This document shows positions 43,585 through 56,841 of a DNA stretch of 64,000 nucleotides, piece by piece (within the stretch, counting starts at the first letter, position 1; the number at the start of each line of letters is the position of its first letter). This DNA comes from Epichloe hybrida (taxonomy: Eukaryota; Ascomycota; Sordariomycetes; Hypocreales; Clavicipitaceae). The notes beneath the pieces are model-generated. The model was not told the DNA's origin, did not search any database, and was given only the letters and a program-made list of their open reading frames with translations. The stretch spans positions 1-64,000 of the forward strand of contig JAFEKR010000067.1 of assembly GCA_019022495.1 (NCBI GenBank), in the 5' to 3' direction. The position numbers were made by a program, and so were the translations under genes.

Positions 43585-45170
43585 GGCGCTGACCAAGACC
43601 CTCGTGCTGAGGTATATGGTTTAAGACGTCCGGGTACAATGTTACGGAGTTGGGTGATTGGGCTTCTCCTTGACGTTTAGAGACAAATGGTTTCGAAAAC
43701 TGAAACAATGATGGAATAGAACGTGGCAGCTCGATTGTTGTTGGTTGAGAAACGGAACAAGGTACACATCCGAAGCTGAACTTCGGGGACGGCTTATGGA
43801 TTAAAAATGGTTGTCACAAAGAAGCGAACAAGACGCAGAGGTCCTAGTTCGGACAGATGAATCAATCAGTGCTGGAAGGTGGAAAGACAAAGTACCACGT
43901 CACTCGCGACTCGCGAGCGTCCAGGGGCTAACACAACAAATCACATTGACACAGGCGAAGAAGTGCTCGCAGTGACGAAAACTGGAGTAAGGCTTGTCCA
44001 AGAAGGATTTCCCTCGAGCCCGGCACATAATAGGATGCCAATATGCTGTGGTCCTGTGGATCACAGCCCTTTCAAGGATTACATGGCAGCATTCTTCTTA
44101 GCGGGCGAGAGACTGATGGTCAGGGTCATCAGGTGGTTCGGCAAACCCGCACATGTCCGGGAGCAGACAAGGAGTCTGAATTGGTCACGCTCGGGATGTG
44201 CCGGAATAAAGATGGCTCGTCGATTGTCCCAAGCAAAGGCGCTTCACAATCAGGTTGCTATTCTCGTCAAAAGGTGTGGACAGAGAGGATGGATGCAGCA
44301 GGGGCCATTCTGGCACCCGGCCACAACGAACCCCTGTTCATCAGTCGCTGCAGCTGCTTTTAGTTGGTCATAAATCTGGCTCTTCGGCCCGCGGTGCACT
44401 TGACATATTCTCGCCTGGCGGTGGCTGGTGCGCTCGCCAGGCATTGCTGGCTCATTGCTGGCTCATTGCTGGTCCAGACTTGCAATTGACTCGGGCTCCA
44501 AGCGATGATGATGCAGTCGCCAACCGATCGGCGGGGAGGAAACCGCCCGGTCATGCATGAGGCAGTCAGTCGTCCCCAGCGAGCCCATTCCACCAGCCGG
44601 CTCAACTGTATGGGTGGATACATGACCGAGGTGAGAGAAATGGAATCCGTATGTAATCCGCACTTGTACTCCGTACGAATTAAAGAAAAAGAAAAAGGCA
44701 GAATGCAGAAGCGAGCTGATCCGGCGTGCCATTGGTGTGGTGAAACAGTGCGTCTGCCAGTGGCGGGTGGTACAAGTCCGATAGATTGATATAGATTGGA
44801 ACACGAGATGGCATTCGAGAATCTGGGTGGCCTCTGGTTGGCCAAAGCTAGAAGTCGGTTGCCCATTGTGTCATCCCGGCTAAAGATATGTCTATGGCTT
44901 CAACTGCTGCCAGCCAGCGTGGGCCAGATGGGTGACTTCGGATATCGGCACTCAGCCCTGCCTGCCTGCCTCTGGTCACATCGACTCCCACGCACGCACA
45001 GAAGCTGGAGGCGAAGGGCATGAAGCCATGAGGCCATGAAACAAAAAGACCTGCAGCCTGATGCAAGACTATTACTGGAAGTCATGGCAGGATGCGTGGG
45101 CGGAGGATGCCGCGGAGACGTCGTGTGAGTGATAAAAAAAAAACAAGTTGGTGAGAAAGCAGCAATACGT

Positions 45171-45240
45171 GGTCTGGTGGTCTGGTGGTCGGTGGTCGGT
45201 GGTCGGTGGTCGGTGGTCGGTGGTCGGTGGTCGGTGGTCT
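45171..45240. repeat. GGTGGTC heptamer minisatellite
   Basis: Two octamers (GGTCTGGT) are followed by about seven tandem copies of GGTCGGT. The array is G-rich on the + strand. Confidence 0.9.
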
Positions 45241-45408
45241 GTAACCCGAACGGATTCCTCCCTCCGTACTCCGTGAAAAGGATTTTCAAATGTACGGAAG
45301 GTGCGAGGTGCCCCTGTTGCTGTTTTATACTGTAAGCATCGCATGTGTGCACTGTGCAGCCTCGTATTAACATTGCCATCGTTTGTTCCACAAGTCATCT
45401 CCTCTCTC

Positions 45409-45491
45409 ATCTCCTCTCATCTCCTCCATCTCCTCTTATCTCCTCTTATCTCCTCTTATCTCCTCTTATCTCCTCTTATCTCCTCTTATCT
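45409..45491. repeat. TCTCCTCTTA decamer minisatellite
   Basis: Roughly eight copies of a 10-bp unit (TCTCCTCTTA, with CTCATC variants at the edges) form a pyrimidine-rich array. Confidence 0.9.
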
Positions 45492-47258
45492 CCTCTCCTC
45501 TTTTCTCATCTCCTCTTCATCACCTCGTTCGTCAACAAGCGCGACAACACGCGTCATGGCCACCGCGCTGGACACTCCCAAGTTTGAAAGCCACGTTGTT
45601 GCAAGCTGTGTTCGGGACAAAGACAGCTCAATTCAGTGTTCGGCAACCCCCATTCATTGCCATGCATGCCCGTGTGCCATGGTGCTTATGGTGCCTTTCA
45701 CGATCCAACCCAAGCATCACTACTTGACAGCGTCACCACCTCTCCCAGTCTTGTTCATTAGTCGTTTTTCTTTGCTTGCATTTGATCACCGTGCTCACTC
45801 GGCTATCATGGTTTTTAAACTCCAATACCCGGCGAATCGCCATGCAAACACCCGTCGGACGCTGGGCACAGACCTCTTCGTGTCCATCCATTTACCAGGC
45901 CAGCTAATTATTCCATCCCAACACCCATGCCAACACTGCCGGCAGTATTTGCCTCCATTCTTGTAATTTGGTGCGATCGAGTTTCGCCATGTGGCACCAC
46001 GTTGCTTTCGAAGCGTACATTCCATCCGCATCAACACGGCCGAGCTGCCAGACTTGATCTCCGTGTCTCTCAGCGCATTTGCCTCAAGGATCGTACTCCC
46101 ATTGGTGGTCAGCATTGACTCGGACAGTAAGCATTACCATGAACTTGGTTTGGCAACGAGCCCGTGCTACAAATGCCCAGCCAAGCGTCGGGTGTCCGAA
46201 AACCAACTCCCAGTCCGTTCTCAAGCGAATTCAAGGGTCTTGCCTCGTAAACGCCAAAATCGATCTTGTGACTTTGTCGTTGTTCTCCTCAGTATCACAG
46301 AACATTGTTTGCCTCGCGCATTCTCCGTGGCGTCCCTGTTCTCAAGAATGACGAAGCAGCGTGTGTGGGAAAGCGCACAGGTCGTCCATGAAGCAGGTCT
46401 CTGCAATCCTCCTCGACTTCGTCGTCGTCGCCGTCGCCGTCGCCGTAGAAATCCCCGCCTGCGTGTCTCACACGACAACATGAAATGAAGCAGCTTCCAA
46501 CAGATGTCAAGAGTTTCCCGGGGAAAGAGAAGAACCTGGTCAAGGAGCTTGCCCGTATCTTCTTCTCGCCCTCATCCTCAAGTCTGATGCACTCGGAAAG
46601 CGGCATACTGGTGGTTGGTGGCGGCGGTGATGCAGAGAAGTTGCGATTTGTTGGTTTCAAATTGATGGCAGTTTACACGCGCAAATCAGGATTCAAGCAG
46701 CAGTAAGCAGACTCATACGATCTCACTTGTAAAAGAAGTTCAAGTCCCGAGCTCTTGCTCAAGAAAATGCAAAACAGCGCTGATGGCCTGGCATTAAATA
46801 TGGCTTCTCGCAACCAAATGCATGTACGTCGTCGTTCCTCCCTCGCAGCCTCCCTTCAACAAGCCCACGCGACATATGCTCCCCCTCATTCCAGGGTCAG
46901 ACACGTCTCTCTCAGCTATTCACCTCGTGACTCGGCTTCCTGTCTAGATTCAGCAGCGGGAGGAATTGCTGTGCATTGCTGATGCGTGACTCGTACTATG
47001 CCATGTCCAGCCTCTGCGGCAAACCTGTCATTTCTGTCATTGCTGATGAAAATGCCACGGCTCAACTGCTGCCCCCCCCAAATGTGGTTAAGAGTTGAGT
47101 CCGAGTCGTTTCGTTTACTACGGGCGAGATTACCCGAGATGAAAACAGTCTCGAACTAGACTGCTGATTTCACATGGTGCATGCATTTCCCGGACATGTT
47201 TTCTCTTTTCAGCGCGTGCATCATCCCTTGAACGTCGGCCATTTTACATCAAAATTTC

Positions 47259-47294
47259 CGCCCGTTCCCGCCCGTTCCCGCCCGTTCCCGCCCT
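47259..47294. repeat. CCCGTTCCCG decamer repeat
   Basis: Three and a half identical 10-bp units lie just downstream of the RAD1 stop codon. Confidence 0.9.
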
Positions 47295-47331
47295 GCATGT
47301 CACTATCGAGACAGAGGGAGGGTCTACCATG

Positions 47332-48361
47332 CTAGTCTTCATCAAACCCAACCTGACGACCGTCGTCTTCATCGTCCTCGTCGTACAAGATGTATGGTAC
47401 AAATCGAAAGTCCAGAAAACTTCGCTTCCCACCATCCATCTCGACCATGAACTGCAAGCTCAACACCCCCTGATCATCTCCCCGGAGACTAATCTTGTTT
47501 GCGATGCGCATGGCCTCTGTAGAGTTCTTGACAAAGTCGAACTTGTAGGTCTGCGACCAGCGGTCGGCAACTGTGAACGTCTCTAGTAGATCTCTGCCTC
47601 TAGCGAAATCAACTGCAGAACTTCCCAGATCACCTGTGCCGGCCAATGATAAGAAGGGGGGCGTTTTGGTCGCGATGATGGTGAGCTTGTCCGGCGCGGT
47701 TGGGGAGATCTCGGCCAGAGCGTCGAGCAACGACCGCGACGGCATGATGATCTTGAACGACAGCTCCTCTCTGTTGAACGGGATATCTTCAGGTAGTTCC
47801 GGGACATAAGTTGTGAGGCCGGCCGTTGTTTTCACCCCGGATTCTTCAATGGTAATCTTGAAAGGGTCACCTTGTTCGTTATACAGGAGTGTGCAGGTCC
47901 CAGATATTCCCAACGTCTGATTGCTGAACGCATCTGCCCGGTAGTTTCTCAAGTTGCTTCGATACGGATCCTGCTCGGCCTTTTGGGCCTTGGCAGCTAC
48001 ATCCACGGCGCCAAAAATCTGAAGGACCTCCAATAGCGAGGCCAATGAAATTTGAAAATTCGGTAGTTCAGAGGCTTCGCCTTCATCAGCCGGCGGTAAT
48101 TTGAGGCTGTACGACGAGAAAAGTGCCTTGTCAAGGAATGCAACTCCTGTCACGCGAATTAGCCATGCCGAGCTGGATCCGGTCTCAATACATAGTTCAC
48201 GAACCTTGCATGACCCTGGAGTGATCAGCAGCAAATCTGATGCCTTCTTCCGTTATCTGAACATGGACTCGCGGTGCAAAATTAATACACCGTAGAAGCT
48301 GAAACAGCGGTCTCGTAGACGTGGCTACGGCTCGAAAAATAGGGGGGTTATCAGGCGCCAT
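47332..48361 (-). CDS. RAD1: DNA damage checkpoint clamp subunit Rad1 (9-1-1 complex)
   Basis: Two exons on the minus strand, 48361-48205 and 48146-47332, give 323 aa with a 58-nt intron (GTTCGT...ACAG). Splicing rebuilds the family run SRVMQGVAFLDKALFSSYSL. The PCNA-like fold is recognisable throughout: FRAVATSTRPLFQLLRCINF and VHVQITEEGIRFAADHSRVM at the start, then FQISLASLLEVLQIFG, CTLLYNEQGDPFKITIEESG, SFKIIMPSRSLLDALAEISP and LSLQFMVEMD. The tail is acidic (YDEDDEDDGRQ). Rad1 forms the 9-1-1 ring with Rad9 and Hus1, loaded at damaged DNA to activate ATR/Mec1 signalling. The symbol follows S. pombe and human naming (RAD17 in budding yeast). OST5 follows upstream on the same strand. Confidence 0.93.
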
Positions 48362-48613
48362 TTTTTTCCCCCTCTTGTGACAAAAGGGTGCTGTTTGTAT
48401 GGGTTTGTTGCGGCAAAAATAGTTCAAATGCAAGAAACTCTTTTTTTTCTTCTCTTTAGAATAGAACTCGAAACAGTAATATCAGACAACAGTCGCTCCA
48501 CTGGGCTTTTTTTCTTCTTCTTCTTCTTCTTCTGCGTACTCCCAACTAGTATACACTGTAAATGCTGGTTTTGCGGACCAGCTGGTGTGGTTTAAAAAAG
48601 AGGTTGGGGTATC

Positions 48614-48973
48614 TCAAACGTAGACGCCGACCGCGCAGAACATGTAAACGGTGCCAAAACTGTATCTCTGAGTTAGCCTCCTGGTAATGTTGTCGACTCG
48701 GAAATGACGGCATCGACATACGCAAAAGCCAGGGACGCGGGAATGCCGAGCGTAGTGAGGTTCACCAGGGATCGATCTAACAATGGGTTAGCAAGCATCG
48801 AATTGTTGAACCTTGCATGCGAGAATAGACTCACTCAGTGCAAGTAAGCCGGTTATGAACAGTCCCAGGAGCATCAATAGAAATGCAACGAGGAACTGAC
48901 TGTTCTTGCCGACGGTGGGGAGGAATGGACTGCCTGCAGCAGCTTGCCAAACCTCATGCAGCGAGGAATCCAT
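48614..48973 (-). CDS. OST5: Oligosaccharyltransferase subunit Ost5 (TMEM258 family)
   Basis: Three small exons on the minus strand, 48973-48835, 48776-48722 and 48659-48614, give 79 aa. Introns are 58 nt (GTGAGT...TAG) and 62 nt (GTATGT...ACAG). Phases 1 and 2 join cleanly into DSSLHEVWQAAAGSPFLPTV, a first membrane segment (FLVAFLLMLLGLFITGLLAL), a short NRSLVN loop, and a second segment ending FGTVYMFCAVGVYV. The length of about 80 residues, two membrane spans and the terminal GVYV are hallmarks of Ost5/TMEM258. The subunit sits in the ER membrane in the oligosaccharyltransferase that N-glycosylates proteins. No single exon is long enough to be found as an open frame of useful size. Confidence 0.88.
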
Positions 48974-49363
48974 GTGCCGGGTAGTGTATACCAAAGTACA
49001 AGGCCCAGAAGTGCGGGAGAGACGCTGAGTCGAATGGGCTCGCAGGTTAATGTCGGCGCAATGGCAACGAGAGATGGACTTGTGGTTGAAAGTAAGGTCG
49101 TGATGATTGGCAAAGTCCACGAGCTGTTCCTGACCCGCTGGCCTTGGAGGCTACATGTAGAGACAATGGTGGCCAGAAGCACGAAACCGAACGGGCTTAG
49201 CGGGAGTGGAGTGGCTGGAAGCTTCCCCAGCCCGCTAACGTAAGCCGTGCACGGACCACTCCGCGCAGCTCGCTTTCGCGCCCAGGCTGCTGCTTGCCAA
49301 CCGACCAACTGTCGCATCAACCTTACACCTTATTGCATCATATCTCTTGTCCGGAGAATCGCG
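48974..49363. promoter_or_regulatory. Shared divergent promoter of OST5 and GCN5
   Basis: 390 bp separate the two divergent starts. No gene and no recognised site is seen. Confidence 0.4.
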
Positions 49364-51279
49364 ATGATGGGGGACATTATCAAAGAGGAAAACGGTGAGC
49401 ATTGGCTCCAAAACACATAATGATTCTGGTCATCAAGGGGCCGGCTCTTGTCGAGACTAACAGCGTCGTAAGGCGCGAAACGCAAGGCTTCGGAGGATCC
49501 GACCTCGCCCTCGGTGCCCAAGCGAGTCAAGCACGATGAAGAAACAGAGCCAGTAGAGGAGAAAAGACCAGCGGCCATGAAGCCAATCCCATTCCCCGAG
49601 AAGGTACGTACATACTGGCCAAGCCTGAATCATGTGCAAACTGCAAGACTAAACAACAAGTACCCCCGCAGCCTGCTGTGATTGAAGAGCGCAATGGCGA
49701 GATCGAGTTCCGAGTAGTCAATAATGACAACGAGCGCGAATCCCTCATCATTCTGACCGGTTTAAAATGCATCTTCCAAAAGCAACTCCCCAAGATGCCT
49801 AAAGACTACATTGCGCGACTAGTCTACGACCGAACCCACCTGTCGATTGCGATTGTCAAGAAGCCGCTGGAGGTGGTCGGCGGCATCACGTATCGTCCAT
49901 TCAAGGGTCGGCAGTTTGCCGAGATTGTGTTTTGCGCCATCAGTTCGGACCAACAAGTCAAGGGATACGGTGCGCATCTCATGTCCCACTTGAAGGACTA
50001 TGTCAAAGCCACCAGCGACGTAATGCACTTCTTGACCTACGCCGACAACTACGCCATAGGCTACTTCAAGAAACAGGGCTTCACCAAGGAAATCACGCTC
50101 GACAGGAGAGTATGGATGGGATACATCAAGGACTACGAAGGCGGCACAATCATGCAATGTTCCATGCTCCCGCGGATACGATACCTGGAAATGGGCCGCA
50201 TGCTCCTCAAGCAAAAGGAATGCGTGCAGGCCAAGATCCGCGCCTACTCCAAGTCACACACGGTTCACGCTCCACCCAAGGAGTGGAAGAGCGGAATCAA
50301 GGAAATCAATCCCTTGGATATCCCCGCCATTCGCGCATCCGGCTGGTCCCCCGACATGGACGAGCTCGCCCGCCAGCCCCGTCACGGGCCCAACTACAAC
50401 CAGCTGCTCCATCTGCTCAACGACCTCCAAAACCACCAGTCCGCATGGCCGTTCCTCGTCCCCGTCAACCGCGATGACGTCGCCGACTACTACGAAGTCA
50501 TCAAGGAGCCCATGGACCTCAGCACCATGGAGAGCAAACTCGAGGCAGACCAGTACGCCACGCCCGAAGACTTCACCCGAGACGCCAAGCTCGTCTTTGA
50601 CAACTGCCGCAAGTACAACAACAAGCGAGCCGAGGCCATCGAAGTCGTCAAGGATCGATGGAACGACGAGATCGAGAACGCCGTGAGATGGGTGCAGCGC
50701 ACTGACTGGGAAGACGTCCGCGAAGGATTAGAAGGCACCATCGCGTCTCTCTGGTCCACGGCGTTTGGTAAGTCCATGCAGGACAGTGCTGCCAAGGTCC
50801 AGACCGGGCTGGAGGCGGGCGCCAACAGGGCCAAGGCTGGCGCAGAATCCGCCGCCGGCAAGATCAAAGCCCAAGCAAAGGGGGCCTTTGAACAGATTAA
50901 GGCAGAGGAGGAAGATTTCGCCGCCAAGGTCAAGGACAATGCCTTGCAAGCACGACTAGCGGCATGGAGGGAAGCCCAAAGGGCCGAGAAGCAAGTCTGC
51001 GAGAAGGCCGTCGAGGCAGAAGCAGCCGTCAAGTCGGCGCTGGAGAAGGGCAAGGAGAAGGCTACAGAGGCTGTGGGCAAGGCCAGGTCCGAAGTTGGAC
51101 TGACTGGCGAGGGCACTGCCCTCGGACATGTGGACTTGGCGGCGCTGAATCCCGTGCAAAAGGCGCTGGATCAGCGGTTCGAGAGGCCGAGTGGTGACAG
51201 GCGCAGCGTTGCGGAGGTCCTGAAGCAGAGATACACGCGGTTGGACAAGCGTGATAACACTGTTCTTAGGGGTTTATAG
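49364..51279 (+). CDS. GCN5: Gcn5 histone acetyltransferase fused in frame to a MIC12-like C-terminus
   Basis: Three exons, 49364-49394, 49473-49603 and 49672-51279, give 589 aa. The acceptor for exon 2 is the AAG at 49470-49472; the CAG at 49461-49463 would lead into a stop. Residues of about 60-230 form a complete Gcn5 acetyltransferase domain, with the catalytic glutamate in [11 protein letters not shown] (E138) and the acetyl-CoA loop [12 protein letters not shown]. The bromodomain begins near 296 but stops at NCRKYNN (368-371), so its last helix is missing. From about 372 the sequence changes to [20 protein letters not shown], a long Ala/Lys/Glu helical region, and ends [11 protein letters not shown] recognise this as the C-terminal part of MICOS subunit Mic12 without its N-terminal membrane anchor. 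Either a true fusion by deletion or an assembly error. Confidence 0.85.
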
Positions 51280-54253
<2,974 letters not shown>

Positions 54254-56841
54254 ATGGCTTAGAAAAGCCGGGAAACTGAAAAAAAAAGAGAGCAAGAAAA
54301 ACCAATCAAGGCATTTACGACGGCGTTATTTTGGAGTATGCAATTGGGATTATAGGATTCATATACAGTGGGCTGTTCATATGAACCCGATTTATCATGA
54401 AAGCGATGCGACCCGAATCGGAGCATCACCCGCGGCATATGGGGGGATAATTCGGAAGGAGCATAAATGTGTGCTGAGCCATGAGGGAAATAGACATCTG
54501 GTTTTCTACAAATGTCATGCATTTTGGATTGTCTGGCGTGCCAGGGCCTCGAACATCGGACCATGCCGCAGTTGAGGTCCGGCAATAGGAAGCAAGGGGA
54601 CCCTGATATTTCTTTTACGGCAACATGCGTGCTCAAGTACATCTGATGGTCTTGTGTGCCCGCTGAGCTTTAGCGTCTTGTGTCCCGCAAAAACAGAAAC
54701 GTTTACTCGGGAAGATGTGGGTAGTCTCTGGAGAGTTGTCACAAACCAGTCATCGAAATAGGCATTTGCCCGTGGGTTTCAAGGCTTGAAACGTCGCGGA
54801 GAGACGAAGATCGACGGGATGGAGCGTCAAGGGGTTGTCGTCGCCTGTCTGCAGCGGGAGGGTGTTTGAGCCAATAAGGCCCTTGCGTAAAAGCCAAAGT
54901 TCTTTTGTACGGGCAACAAGCTTTGGTGTTTCAAATAGAAGGGGACATGCCCTATCTGATCGTGAGATTGTATGCATGTTGATCGATGGTTGAGAAATCT
55001 TTTTTTTTTGGCCAACTGGCGCGCGGAGAGATCGGGCGAGTGCCGTGCAAATTGGAGCCACAACCAACGACAAGTCGACCATAGTATTGCAGAAGATGTA
55101 GCAACAGATGAGAGCCGAAAGAAAATAAGATCACAAGTGGTGTCCATGAGGGAGGGAGCAATAATAACGCACAGGCAAAAATCAGAAAATAGAGTGGATC
55201 TCTACGGGTACACCCAGCCACGAAGCGTGCCTGTATCATCAGTTCTGCCACGAGGATTGCCTGGCCGGTGTAGAAAGGAGGGTGCGGGACGGACGTTCTA
55301 TGGAGCAGCTAAAGATAAAGCGGCTGTGTCAACGACGACCGATCTAGGCCAGAGTGAATCAAGTGCATCGTGGCTGATGATGTGTGTTTGGATGGACAAA
55401 CAACAGCTGTGTTTTGTGCTGCACAAAACTTACTTGCCTTTGAACCAACATCAATAGGGCATTTCGGCAACCAACCAAGTCATATCGACCAGCAATAGCA
55501 ACATGCCACAGATCTTTCCTTTGATGCAAGATGCTAGTAGTGGTGATGTTGGAAGATATGCTAGTATGTATGTCTGAGCCTCCGGTAGGCACGGGATGTT
55601 TCGCGGAAGAAGCGGACAAAAATAGAAAACGCACGATAGAAAGTCGCCGACCTCTGCGAGCCAGACGACATGAACCCAAAGCGGCGCGATTCGAAACACC
55701 CCAAGGTCGAGGAGCTCTGCGTTTGCCTGTTACAGCGACAGAGCCATACCCGCGTACTGCACGACGTGAAGAGTCAATCTGTGTTCGAGCCGTTTTGATG
55801 CCGTCTTGCCTAGCACCTGCAACTTGGCCGAAACAGTGACTCCACATCCCTTTGTGTGTGCGGAAGATCTCAGGCAAAGTACGGATAGGGGTTTAATAGG
55901 CTAATGAGGATAGTAATACATAATAATTAATAATGGGCAGATAAAGGGTACTTAGTTTTACTAGAGAATCCTTCAACAATAGAAGTCTGGCTACCTTTTT
56001 TGTATTGGCCTCAATAAATGGGTCCGCGACCCGCCTAAGGTGTTCGCACACTCAAAGGGGATAACGCACGGTGTCAATAACGCTCCTTCCACGACGATGC
56101 CTGTGCATTGCGAATCTCCGCCTCGACGACTTTTTATCGTTATTATGTCTGCTTTGTTGGCCAGTCGGAATTCTCCGTATCAGACGTGGTGGGCGGGGAG
56201 GTCATCTGAGAGTCTGAGGAAGGCGCACTCCACGCGGAGCTGCCTATGCGGTCTTGTAATCTTATACGTCCGTAGTCAGCTGCGAACAGGTGATGGCAGG
56301 GGGAGTGGCTGCACGGTCTTGAGTTGTTTTCACATTGACATTCTTTCTTAGTAATATGCCTCCTGCACACTTGCATGGATGAAAGCGTGGCAACAGGGCG
56401 ATTTGCAGCGTTGTCATTGCTCACTCCGCTCTTCCGTCAACCTTGTTGATCAGCCCTCTTCCATTTACCCTCGAGTCTGTCCCCGCTCACTTCTTGTTAC
56501 GGTTCCTGTCACAAGAAGATTTGGAGTGGACGAGCTGACTGCTTTTTCAGTGCATTTTGAACTGAACCTGCGGTGTTCAAGTGCTCAGGTCGAGAGTGTC
56601 AAAATCTAGTGCCGCACCTAGATCTCGCTCCTGTGGCCCTTTGACGATCGGTTTCGTCTTTCTTTTTCTCTTTGTCTCTTTGTCTCTTTCTTCTCTTTCT
56701 GCCTTTCCTTCGATATCCTTCAACTTTTTTGCTCCTTTCGGTCCTTTGTTTTAGTTTGTACTTCTCCTTAACTGCCTTTTACTTTCGACTCTCAATATAT
56801 GACGATCCATACATGGACGACACTGTTCCCGTTACAGGAAA
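54254..56841. other. 2.6-kb intergenic region, no gene seen
   Basis: Mixed-composition DNA with an AT-rich patch near 55885-55935 and a T8 run near 54999. Frames of up to 172 codons occur on both strands but look random. The last 200 bases (56640-56780) are strongly pyrimidine-rich (TCTCTTTGTCTCTTTG repeats), a likely leader for the acyltransferase gene. Confidence 0.45.

Larger units (their letters stand above)
43585..47331. other. 3.7-kb gene-poor stretch with several minisatellites
   Basis: No open frame here shows family character on either strand. The stretch holds an 11-bp repeat (44442-44472), a heptamer array (45171-45240), a decamer array (45409-45491), a CGTCGC run near 46420-46445 and a second decamer array (47259-47294). 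TACTCCGTA-like nonamers occur at 43643, 44667 and 45267. A small gene could be missed; the best candidates are listed under rejected items. Confidence 0.45.

Noticed and set aside
43879..44373. A 164-codon plus-strand frame upstream of the 666-aa protein gene
   Set aside because: It begins at a GTG, has no domain or signal, and lies in the promoter region of the neighbouring gene.
45556..45966. Frame starting ATGGCCACCGCGCTGGAC in a good Kozak context
   Set aside because: The protein becomes unstructured Cys/His/Pro-rich sequence after about 20 residues, and no intron model rescues it.
46295..46612. A possible small gene on the minus strand (MPLSECIRLEDEGEKKIRAS...)
   Set aside because: It has a Cys-rich patch and an acidic GDGDGD run that look slightly coding-like, but there is no family match and no conserved start context. 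Transcript data would be needed.
49461..49463. CAG as the acceptor of GCN5 intron 1
   Set aside because: Using it gives GCG TCG TAA, an immediate stop. The AAG at 49470-49472 gives the expected [10 protein letters not shown] sequence.
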